Positions 28,842 to 37,500 of a stretch of 64,000 bases of DNA are shown here, one piece after another. The notes beneath the pieces are model-generated. The model was not told where the DNA came from and did no database searches. It saw only the letters and a program-made list of their open reading frames with translations. The position numbers and the translations under genes are program-made. The DNA comes from Tepidicella baoligensis (GTDB taxonomy: Bacteria; Pseudomonadota; Gammaproteobacteria; Burkholderiales; Burkholderiaceae_C), in the NCBI RefSeq assembly GCF_013432195.1, contig NZ_JACCDB010000003.1, forward strand, positions 62,001 through 126,000, written 5' to 3'. Numbering within the stretch: position 1 is the stretch's first letter; every line of letters starts with the position of its first letter.

Positions 28842-28853
28842 TCACAATTGTGA
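28842..28853. promoter_or_regulatory. Perfect 12-bp palindrome upstream of holA
   Basis: TCACAATTGTGA is a perfect dyad 25 bases ahead of the holA start codon, in a short A+T-richer gap. Such a site suits a dimeric repressor or activator. It could equally act on the region shared with the MBL remnant. No cognate regulator is identifiable here. Confidence 0.4.
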
Positions 28854-28878
28854 AATACCAACCAAACGGCAAGTCGTC

Positions 28879-29931
28879 ATGCAGATCAGCGGCCACCAGT
28901 TGAACGCCCAGTTGCAGCGGGGGTTGCGTTCACTGTACACGGTGCATGGCGACGACCCGCTGCTCCAGCAGGAGGCGCTGGACGCGATCCGCGCGGCCGC
29001 GCGCGCGCAAGGACACACGGAGCGCCATGTGTTCACGATGGCCGGCGCGCATGCCGATTGGAGCGCCGTGCTGCAGGCGGGGCAGGCGATGAGCCTGTTC
29101 GCCGAACGGCAGTTGGTGGAAGTGCGGATTCCCTCCGGCAAGCCGGGCAAGGAAGGGACGCTGGCCCTGCAACGGCTCGCGGAATCGGTGGTGGCTTCGG
29201 ACGCCCTGGTGGTGGTCGTGGCGCTGCCGCGGCTCGATGCCGCCGCGCTCAAGAGTGCGTGGTTTGCGGCCCTGGAGAGCCATGGGGTCGCGGTTCGGCT
29301 GGAGCCGGTGGAACGTGCGCAGTTGCCGACCTGGATCGCCCAGCGGCTGCAGGCGCAAGGGCAGCGGGTCGAGCCGGGTGAGGCCGGCCAGCGGACACTG
29401 GCCTTTATGGCCGACCGGGTCGAGGGCAACCTGCTCGCGGCACACCAGGAAATTCAGAAACTCGCCTTGCTCCATCCCCCGGGCGTGCTGACGTTCGAGC
29501 AGGTGGAGAGCGCGGTGCTGGACGTGGCCCGCTACGACCCCTTCAAGCTGGCCGAAGCCGTGCTCGACGGGCAGGCCCTGCGGGTGCAGCGCATGCTCGA
29601 TGGTCTGCAGGCCGAAGGCACGGCGCCGGTGTTGGTGCACTGGGCGCTGGCCGAGGACATCCGGGCGCTGTGGCGTGTCAAGACGGCCGTGGCCGAGGGC
29701 AAGCCCTTGCCGCTGGCGCTGCGTGAGCAGCGGGTGTGGGGTCCGAAGGAAAAACGGTTCGAACGCGTGCTGCCCCGGCTGGCCCTGGCGCAGCTGGCCG
29801 GCTGGCTGCAGGCGGCTCACACCGTCGATGGCATCGTCAAAGGCCTGCGCGATCCGCGCTGGCCGACCGACGCCTGGCAGGCCCTGCACCGTCTGGCCCA
29901 GACCGTTTGCCAGGCCTGCGCCACCCGCTGA
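28879..29931 (+). CDS. holA: DNA polymerase III delta subunit
   Basis: A 350-residue clamp-loader subunit that opens the beta sliding clamp. MQISGHQLNAQLQRGLRSLYTVHGDDPLLQQEALDAIR matches the delta N terminus in two pieces around residues 1-38; LLAHQEIQKLALLHP and the C-terminal collar helices (WALAEDIRALWRVKTA) follow. It normally directly follows lptE. Here it has its own short upstream region behind an inserted arginase/MBL segment, so it must use a separate promoter. Confidence 0.93.
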   Translation: MQISGHQLNAQLQRGLRSLYTVHGDDPLLQQEALDAIRAAARAQGHTERHVFTMAGAHADWSAVLQAGQAMSLFAERQLVEVRIPSGKPGKEGTLALQRLAESVVASDALVVVVALPRLDAAALKSAWFAALESHGVAVRLEPVERAQLPTWIAQRLQAQGQRVEPGEAGQRTLAFMADRVEGNLLAAHQEIQKLALLHPPGVLTFEQVESAVLDVARYDPFKLAEAVLDGQALRVQRMLDGLQAEGTAPVLVHWALAEDIRALWRVKTAVAEGKPLPLALREQRVWGPKEKRFERVLPRLALAQLAGWLQAAHTVDGIVKGLRDPRWPTDAWQALHRLAQTVCQACATR

Positions 29932-29934
29932 GGT

Positions 29935-30024
29935 TCAGTGCCCCAGTGGGCTCACGCCGATCAGCCAGGCGTGGACCGCGCTGCGCACCGAATGCACGCC
30001 CAGAAACACGATCGATCCGGCCAC
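29935..30024 (-). pseudogene. Possible remnant of an NnrU-family membrane protein gene
   Basis: The minus strand encodes a 29-residue frame, opening at GTG after an in-frame stop. It contains IVFLGVHSVR followed by HAWLIGVSPLGH. The first piece resembles the N-terminal LFLGVHSxR of NnrU proteins and the second their C-terminal HxWLIGVxPLG. This would fit an internally deleted remnant. The match is from memory and very short, so it is tentative. Nothing else is seen in 29932-30053. Confidence 0.3.
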
Positions 30025-30039
30025 GGGTCAAGGCATGGC

Positions 30040-30052
30040 GAGCCTTCGGCTC
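30040..30052 (-). terminator. Short hairpin after the glutathione peroxidase gene
   Basis: gagcc (30040-30044), loop ttc, ggctc (30048-30052) lies immediately beyond the stop codon of the minus-strand peroxidase gene. The stem is only 5 bp and lacks a T-run, so it is a weak candidate. Confidence 0.25.
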
Positions 30053-30053
30053 C

Positions 30054-30698
30054 TCAGCCCCGGCCTTCGCGCAACAGGCGCTGCAGGTCGGCGCGGAAAC
30101 GCCGGTTGTCGGGCGAGACCATGCTGCCGTAGCTCAGCACCGTCGCACCGTCGCGGCTGATCAGGTATTTGTGAAAATTCCAGCGTGGCCGCTCACCCGT
30201 GATCTGGGCCAATTGCTGGAACAGCGGGTTGGTGTTGGGGCCCACCACGTCGGTCTTCACGAACATCGGGAACTGCACGCCAAAAGTGTTTTCGCAGAAC
30301 TCGGCGATCTGCTGGTTGGAGCCGGGCTCCTGGTTGCCGAAGTTGTTGGCCGGAAAGCCCAGCACGACCAGGCCCTCGTGTTCGTATTGCCGGTGCAGGG
30401 CCTCCAGCCCCCGGTACTGGCCGGTGAACCCGCAGAAACTCGCCGTGTTGACCACCAGCACCACCCGCCCGGCGTATTGGCACAGGTCTTGGGGTTGCTC
30501 GTCCTGCAACCGCTCGAAGCGGTGTTGCAGCAAGGGGGGGCAGGCGGGAGCGGGTGGTGCCGTCTGCGCCGCACGGGCTCGTCCCAGGCCACCCCAGACC
30601 AGGCTCGCCACGCCCATAGCGCCCATCAGCCATGCCCGGCGCGGCATGGCTTGGCTGGCGCGGGGAACGTTTGGCGATGAAGACGGTCGATATGCCAT
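30054..30698 (-). CDS. Exported glutathione peroxidase-family protein
   Basis: A 214-residue thiol peroxidase of the glutathione peroxidase fold. The catalytic cysteine is Cys89 in VNTASFCGFTGQYRGLE. The other tetrad residues are seen in GFPANNFGNQEPGS (Gln) and RWNFHKYLI (Trp, Asn). Unlike the usual cytoplasmic enzymes it has an N-terminal export signal with paired arginines (PRRAWLMGAMGVASLVWGG), so it probably acts outside the cytoplasm, perhaps via Tat. An internal ATG at 30647 would start right at the arginine pair and is a real alternative. Reductant is unknown; many bacterial members use thioredoxin. Confidence 0.85.
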   Translation of the reverse strand: MAYRPSSSPNVPRASQAMPRRAWLMGAMGVASLVWGGLGRARAAQTAPPAPACPPLLQHRFERLQDEQPQDLCQYAGRVVLVVNTASFCGFTGQYRGLEALHRQYEHEGLVVLGFPANNFGNQEPGSNQQIAEFCENTFGVQFPMFVKTDVVGPNTNPLFQQLAQITGERPRWNFHKYLISRDGATVLSYGSMVSPDNRRFRADLQRLLREGRG

Positions 30699-30871
30699 GA
30701 CAGGATGCAGTCGAAGAAGCCCTATTGTGCAGACTTTTGCACTTTGGGCCAACCGGGTCCGATATGCCCGACAGGCCAGTAGCCCTATGATTTTGAAGGC
30801 TATTGATTGGTGAGACTCGATAAAATCCTGCCGTTTTTCATCACCGAGATGTTGCCAGGAACCCGCTCGCC

Positions 30872-31729
30872 ATGCTTTACCCCGAACTTTTCAAGCAGCT
30901 TGAATCCGTCCGCTGGGACATGGACAAGGACATTCCCTGGGATCGGTTCGACCCCGCCAAGCTCAGCGACGAGCAGGCGCAGACCATCAAGATGAACGCG
31001 ATCACCGAGTGGGCGGCGCTGCCGGCCACCGAGATGTTTTTGCGCGACAACCGCGACGATTCCGATTTCTCGGCCTTCATGTCGATCTGGTTCTTCGAGG
31101 AGCAGAAGCATTCCCTGGTGTTGATGGAATACCTGCGCCGCTTCCGCCCCGAACTCGTGCCGACCGAGGAAGAGCTGCACGAAGTGCGCTTCGAGTTCGA
31201 TCCGGCGCCTGCGCTGGAAACGCTGATGTTGCATTTCTGCGGCGAGATCCGCCTCAATCATTGGTACCGGCGTGCCGCCGAATGGCACACCGAGCCGGTG
31301 ATCAAGCACATCTACACCACCCTGAGCCAAGACGAAGCCCGGCATGGCGGTGCTTATTTGCGCTATATGAAGCGAGCCATTGCCAAATTCGGCAACGAAG
31401 CCAAAGCGGCGTTCGCCAAAGTCGGTGTGCTCATGGCCAGCGCCCGCCGTACCGCCCAGGCCCTGCACCCGACCAATCTGCACGTGAGCAAGGTGCATTA
31501 CCCCCGCGATACGGTGCAAAGCCGCCTGCCCAATCCGCAATGGCTGGAGCACTGGCTCAGCGAACAGATCCAGTTCGACGCGGCCTGGGAATCCAAAGTG
31601 GTGGAGCGCATTCTGCACAACATGAGCCTGCTGATGGAGCGCAGCTTTAAGACGGTGCAGGAACTCAACCGCTTCCGCAAAGAGGTGGCGGCCACGTTGC
31701 CGCCTGCGCCGGCCTATCAGGGGGCCTGA
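30872..31729 (+). CDS. Ferritin-like di-iron protein, acyl-ACP desaturase family
   Basis: A 285-residue all-helical protein with the di-iron signature of soluble acyl-ACP desaturases and related oxidases. Candidate ligands are E46, EEQKH (76-80), E125 in CGEIRLNHWYR and DEARH (154-158). The two ExxH-type motifs and their spacing suit the family. The soluble desaturase of plants is larger, so the substrate may be an acyl thioester or something else. It stands alone, ending 6 bases before the convergent glnE gene. Confidence 0.78.
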   Translation: MLYPELFKQLESVRWDMDKDIPWDRFDPAKLSDEQAQTIKMNAITEWAALPATEMFLRDNRDDSDFSAFMSIWFFEEQKHSLVLMEYLRRFRPELVPTEEELHEVRFEFDPAPALETLMLHFCGEIRLNHWYRRAAEWHTEPVIKHIYTTLSQDEARHGGAYLRYMKRAIAKFGNEAKAAFAKVGVLMASARRTAQALHPTNLHVSKVHYPRDTVQSRLPNPQWLEHWLSEQIQFDAAWESKVVERILHNMSLLMERSFKTVQELNRFRKEVAATLPPAPAYQGA

Positions 31730-31735
31730 CCCCGC

Positions 31736-34513
31736 TCAGGTGCCCAGTACGTGGGCCCAAAGCGCTTCCACGGCCTGGGCGTGCGGTGCCACCGTGGCGC
31801 GTTCGATTTGGGTACCGGTTTCGTCGAGACGGGCCCGGTGTTGGAGCAAGCGCAGGGCGCGGTAGGCGTCGGCGGCCGCTCGGCCCATGCCCGGCTTGAG
31901 TAGCCCTGCCTGCTCGGCCTGCAGCAGCAGCGCGATGTTGCCGGTGTTGCCGCGCAATGCAGGGTGTCGGGCCGAATGGGCCAGCACCAGGTACTGCACC
32001 ACGAATTCCACGTCCACCATGCCGCCGGGGCTGTGCTTGATGTCGAACCGCCCAGCCTTGACCGGGTGTGCCTGGCGGACGCGCTCGCGCATGGCGCGGA
32101 TTTCATCGGCCAGGGCCCGGTGATCGCGTGGAGCCGTGATCACGGCCTCGCGCACGGCGTCGAAGCGGGGAGCGAGGTCCGGCGCGCCCAACACGAAGCG
32201 GGCCCGCGTGATGGCCTGATGTTCCCAGGTCCAGGCGGTGTTGCTGCCCCGGTTCTGCTGGTAGTTGGCGTAGGCCTCGAAGCTGGTGACCAGCAGCCCG
32301 GAATTGCCGTTCGGGCGCAGCGCGGTGTCGATCTCGAACAGGTCGCCCTCGCTGGTCTTGACCGTCAGCCAGTTGATCATCTTGCGTACGAAGGCGGCAT
32401 AGACCTCCGGGGCGCGTTCGTCGTCGTCTTCGTAAACGAAGACGATGTCCAGGTCGCTGCCATAGCCCAGCTCCTTGCCGCCCAGCTTGCCGTAGCCGAT
32501 GATGGCGTGACGGGGTTCCTCGCGGTGGCGCTGTTTCAGGCGCTCCCAGCACCAGCGGCCGGTCACGCGCAGCACCGCATCGGCCAGCGCGCTGAGGTCG
32601 TCGGCCACCTGTTCCACCGTGAGCACGCCCTCGACATCGCGTGCCAGGGTGCGGAAGGTCTCCGCATGGTGGGCGCGGCGCAGCAGATTGAGCAGCTCTT
32701 CGTCATCGTCCTCTCCGGTGGCGGCGAGCGAACGCTTGCGTGCTTCCAGCTCGGCTTCGAAGGTTGCAGGGTCGAACCGCTCTTCGTAGAGTTGTTGGCC
32801 GGCGAGCTCGTCGATCACGCCCGGGTGTTTGAGCACGTAACGGGCCGGCCATTTCGCGGCCCCGAGCACGTGCAGCAACCGCTCGTGCACCGAGGGGCGC
32901 TCCTGCAGCAGCGCCAGGTAACTTTCCCGCCGCAGCAGCGGTTCGATCCAGTCGGCCATGCGCAGTGCAGCGGTTTCGCTGACCCGGCCGTCTTCCAGCC
33001 AGGCACCGGTGCGCTGCACCAGGCGAGCCAGCCGCAGCCGCGCGTCCTCGCGCAGGGCCAGCACCCGCGGGTGCTCGCACCATTCGGCCACCTTGGCGGC
33101 AAAAGCAGGGGGCAGTTGGGCGATCACCGATTGCAAATCTTCCACCGCGCTGCGCCGGCCCTGGCAGCCCTTGCCGTTGCACTGGCCACCGGAGGTGCCC
33201 AGCAGGGTGTCGAATTCCTGAGCCACGGTTTCGCGGTGCGCGTCCAGCGCATGCAGAAAAGCGCAGGTGTCGGCAAAGCCCATGGTGTGGGCCATCCAGG
33301 TCAGGTCGTCGTCGCGGGTGGGCAGGATGTGGGTCTGCTGGTCGTCCAGGTACTGGATGCGGTGTTCCACCCGGCGCAGGAAGGTATAGGCCTCGGCCAA
33401 GGCGCGGGCTTTGTCGGCCGGCATCAGGCCGGCGCGTTCGAGCCGTAGCAGGGCGGCCAGCGTGGGCCTGGTGCGCAGCTCGGGAAACTGCCCCCCGCGC
33501 ACCACCTGGAGCAGTTGTACGGTGAATTCGATCTCGCGAATGCCTCCGCGCGACAATTTCACATCGTGCGTCCGTTCGGGGTGTCCCGCCGCCCGTTTGG
33601 TGGCGTGTTCCCGGATTTGCCGGTGCAGCAGGCGCAGCGATTCGAACACGTTGTAGTCCAGGTAGCGGCGAAACACGAAGGGCAGCACCACGCCACGCAA
33701 GGCGGTGGCACTTCCGCTCCCGATCGCTTCGCGCGGGGCGACGACGCGGCTCTTGAGCCAGGCGAAACGCTCCCATTCCCGGCCCTGGACGAGGAAATAC
33801 TCCTCCAGCGCCCCCAGCGAGACGGCTGGCGGCCCGGAGTTGCCGTTGGGGCGCAACGCCAGGTCCACCCGAAACACCTGGCCATGTTCGGTGGTGTCCC
33901 CAATCAGCCCATGGACCCGCTTGACGGCCTTGGCGAAATACTCGTGGTTGCTGATCCGGTTGCGACCCAGGGCATTGCCGGCGGTTTCGCCGTCGTGGTC
34001 GTAGACGTAGATCAGATCGATGTCACTGGAGACGTTGAGCTCGCGTGCACCGAATTTGCCCATGCCGATGATCCAGAGTTCGGCCCGTCGCAGGGCCGGG
34101 CCCTGCGCAGCCGGCACGGCCGGGTCCAGGTACTCGGGCGCGCCATGCAGTTCGTCGAGTTCGCGCAGTGTCTGTGCCAGCGCCTCGTCCAGCGCCAGTT
34201 CGGCCAGGGCGGTCACGGCACCGGTCACCACGCCCAGAGGGGCATCGTATTCGGTATCGAGCACGGCCAGACGTTCGAGCACCAGGTGGCGCAGCACCCT
34301 GAGCGCGGCACCCAGGTCCAGGCCACGGCCGCGCAGGGTGTTCAGAGCCTGCCGCAGGGAGGCGGCATTGGGCGCGCCGGGCGGCAGCGCGGTCAGCTCG
34401 GCGGCGTAGCGTCGGCGCACCCGCTGCACGAATCGGGAATGGGTAGCGGCATCGACATGTTTCGATACAAATTGAACCGGGTGATCTGAACCTGCCGGGG
34501 CGCTGGCCATCAT
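31736..34513 (-). CDS. glnE: Glutamine synthetase adenylyltransferase/deadenylase
   Basis: A 925-residue bifunctional regulator that adenylylates and de-adenylylates glutamine synthetase in response to PII. Both nucleotidyltransferase halves are visible: IIGMGKFGARELNVSSDIDL (N-terminal, de-adenylylation) and IGYGKLGGKELGYGSDLDIV (C-terminal, adenylylation), each with the G-G/S-D-x-D catalytic core. SRGGIREIEFTVQ and SPGGMVDVEFVVQYL are the paired downstream motifs. Start is one of two adjacent ATGs at 34513/34510. Only 8 bases separate it from the divergent yhdP-like start. Confidence 0.95.
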   Translation of the reverse strand: MMASAPAGSDHPVQFVSKHVDAATHSRFVQRVRRRYAAELTALPPGAPNAASLRQALNTLRGRGLDLGAALRVLRHLVLERLAVLDTEYDAPLGVVTGAVTALAELALDEALAQTLRELDELHGAPEYLDPAVPAAQGPALRRAELWIIGMGKFGARELNVSSDIDLIYVYDHDGETAGNALGRNRISNHEYFAKAVKRVHGLIGDTTEHGQVFRVDLALRPNGNSGPPAVSLGALEEYFLVQGREWERFAWLKSRVVAPREAIGSGSATALRGVVLPFVFRRYLDYNVFESLRLLHRQIREHATKRAAGHPERTHDVKLSRGGIREIEFTVQLLQVVRGGQFPELRTRPTLAALLRLERAGLMPADKARALAEAYTFLRRVEHRIQYLDDQQTHILPTRDDDLTWMAHTMGFADTCAFLHALDAHRETVAQEFDTLLGTSGGQCNGKGCQGRRSAVEDLQSVIAQLPPAFAAKVAEWCEHPRVLALREDARLRLARLVQRTGAWLEDGRVSETAALRMADWIEPLLRRESYLALLQERPSVHERLLHVLGAAKWPARYVLKHPGVIDELAGQQLYEERFDPATFEAELEARKRSLAATGEDDDEELLNLLRRAHHAETFRTLARDVEGVLTVEQVADDLSALADAVLRVTGRWCWERLKQRHREEPRHAIIGYGKLGGKELGYGSDLDIVFVYEDDDERAPEVYAAFVRKMINWLTVKTSEGDLFEIDTALRPNGNSGLLVTSFEAYANYQQNRGSNTAWTWEHQAITRARFVLGAPDLAPRFDAVREAVITAPRDHRALADEIRAMRERVRQAHPVKAGRFDIKHSPGGMVDVEFVVQYLVLAHSARHPALRGNTGNIALLLQAEQAGLLKPGMGRAAADAYRALRLLQHRARLDETGTQIERATVAPHAQAVEALWAHVLGT

Positions 34514-34521
34514 AATTTCGC

Positions 34522-37500
34522 GTGCTCGATACTCGTGTGACCCCCTTGCCAGCGCCTCTGCTGCGCCTTTGGGCCGGACTGGCCAGGGCTTTGCTCTGGC
34601 TGGTGTTCGCCGCATGGCTGCTGTTTGCGCTGAGCTGGGGAGCTTTGCATCTGGTCATTGTGCCGCGAGTCGGGGAATGGGGTCCGGTGCTGGAGCGTTT
34701 GGCCTCACGCGCCTTGGGGGTCTCCGTGAGCATCGGTGCCGTCACGGCAGCCTCCAGCGGGCCGGTACCCAGTCTGCAGTTGCGTGATGTGGTGCTGCGC
34801 GATGCCGAGGGGCGAGAGGCGTTGCGGCTGGCCGAAGTCCGGGCCGCGCTGTCGGTGCGCTCTCTGTGGCGAATGGGTTTTGACCAATTGGTGATCGAGC
34901 GGCCGGTGCTCGACATCCGGCGCACGGCCGATGGCCGGCTGCTGCTGGGTGGCATGGACATGGGGGGGGATGCCGAGGTCGGAGAGAGCCGGCTGGCCGA
35001 TTGGTTTTTTTCCCAGACCGAGTTCGCCATCCTGCAGGGCACGTTGCGCTGGACCGACGACAGCCGCCCGCATGCCCCTCCACTCGAACTGCAAGGCATA
35101 GACTTTGTGAGCCGTCACGTGGCCTGGCAGCACCAGTTCCGGCTGGACGCGACACCGCCCGAGGACTGGGGACAGCGGTTGCAGGTGCAGGGACAGTTCA
35201 GCCGTCCGGTATGGCAGACACGGGCTGGGCAAGTGCGCGATTGGACCGGCGTGCTCTATGTCGAACTGCCATGGGTGGACATGCAAGGGCTTGGGACCTA
35301 TGTGGATACCCGTTCCGCCTTCGGGGTGGATCTGCTGCGTGGCCAGGGAGGTGCCCGGTTGTGGCTGGACTGGCAGCGGGGCGTGGTGCAGCAAGTCACC
35401 GCCGATCTGGCGCTGGGGCAGGTGGCGCTCCAGTGGGAAAGGGTCGAAGGCCCGCTGGCCGTGCAAGAGCTCCGTACCCGGCTGGATCTGCAACGACGCG
35501 GCGCCACCACCCGCCTGAGCACGCAGCATTTGGCGTTCGTGACGGGCGAAGGGGTGCGCTGGCCCGGCGGGAACATCCACTACGAGCAGGTGCAGGACCC
35601 GTCCGGGACGCTGACCGGTTTCGAGTTGGCCGGTGAGCAGCTCGACCTGGCCGCCTTGCGGCAACTGGCGCAGCACCTGCCCTTGCCCGCCGAAGCCGGC
35701 CCCTGGCTGGAGCGCACCGCTCCCCGTGGCTTGGCGGAAACCCTTCGCGTGAACTGGACCGCCGCCACTCCTCAACGGCCCGCCACCTGGGAGGCCGAGG
35801 GGCGCCTGCGTGGACTGGATCTGGCGGCCGGAACCAACAACGGGGCCGAGCTGGGGCGGCCGGGCGTGAGCGGGGCGGATGTCGTCTTTCGGGCGACGCC
35901 CGACGGTGGGCAGGCCAACCTCGTTCTGCAGCCAGGGCATCTGGAGTTTCCCGGCCTGTTCGAGGAGCCCCGGCTGGAGGTCGATCGCCTCGTCGCCAGC
36001 CTGACCTGGACCGTGAACGGTGAACGGATCGGGGTGGACATCCCCCGCCTGCAACTGGTCAATCGCGATGTCGATGCCGACGTCCGGCTCCAGTGGCACA
36101 CCGCCGATCCCGCCGTCAGTCCGGCGCAGTCCCGGTTTCCTGGGGTGTTGGATCTGGAGGCGCGCGTCCACCGGGCCGATGGCGCGCGCGTTCACCGCTA
36201 CCTGCCGCAAACCATCGACGCCACCGTGCGGCGCTATCTCCAGGCCGCGATCCGCGAGGGGAGGGCCCATGACGGGCGTTTCCGTGTCCGCGGCGACCTG
36301 TGGGATTTTCCGTTCGACGTCGCCGGCACCGGTGCGTTCGAAGTCACGGCCCAGTTGAGCGACGTGGTGTTCGACTATGCCCCCGCCTACCTGTTGCCGC
36401 CCGACAGTCTCGGCTGGCCAGGCCTGCGGGTCGAGCAGGCCCGGCTGCACATCGACCGCACCCGGCTCGTGATCGAGGAGGCGCGTGCCGCTGCCCAGGC
36501 CTGGCCAGAGATTCGGGTGCTCCAGGCCCGGGCCGAGATTGCGGATTTTGCGGCCGATGAACCCCTGCTCCATGTGCGCGGGGTGGTGCGCGGACCCGCC
36601 CAGGATGCCCTGGCCCTGGTGAACCGCTCCCTGGTCCGAGGTATGGTTGCCGAAGCTCTCGTGGCTGCACGCGCCACCGGCCCGGTCGAGTTGGATCTGG
36701 AGCTGGCCCTGCCGCTGGAGGACGTGGACGCCGCTCGGGTGCGAGGTCAGGTCCGTCTGGCCGGCAATGATGTGCAGATCACCCCCGAGACGCCGCGTCT
36801 GCAAGGCGTTCAGGCTGCGTTGCAGTTCACCGAGACGGGCTTCGAGGTGGCGTCGGCCAGCGCCCGGCTGCTCGGGGGTACGCTGCGCTTTTCCGGCCGC
36901 TTGCTCGACGAGGGCGCGCGCGACCGGGTCGTGTTTCGTGGTCAGGGCCAGGTCACGGCCGAAGCGCTGAGCCGTCAGCAGCATTGGCCCTGGCTCGCCC
37001 CACTCGGGCGCGTGGCAAGCGGTCAGACGAACTACAAGATCGAGCTGGCGTTCGGCCCCCAGGGCACGGGCATTCGCATCGAGTCGGGGCTGCAGGGATT
37101 GGGACTCGATCTGCCCGCACCGTTCGACAAAGCCCCGGACGCCATCCTGCCGTTGCGCCTGGTTGTGCAGCCCCTTGCCGATGCGCCCGCCGGCCTCGAA
37201 CGCGATGAACTGCGCTTCGAGCTCGGAGCCGGTACCCGCCCCCTGCTGGGCGTGCTCTACCAGCGCGAATGGGCCGGGTCGGCGCTGAAGGTGTTGCGCG
37301 GCAGCGTGGCGGTGCGCAGCGAGCGCCCCGCCTTGCCGGCACAGGGCGTGCGGGCTCAGGTCGATCTGGGCGATGTCGATGTCGCGGCCTGGGAGCGTGT
37401 GTGGTCCGGTGCCGGGAGCGGTCCAAGTGCTGCCGGGCTGCTGGACGGTCAAGCCTATTGGCCTACGCAGTTCGCCCTGACGGCGCGCCGCATCGAGCAA

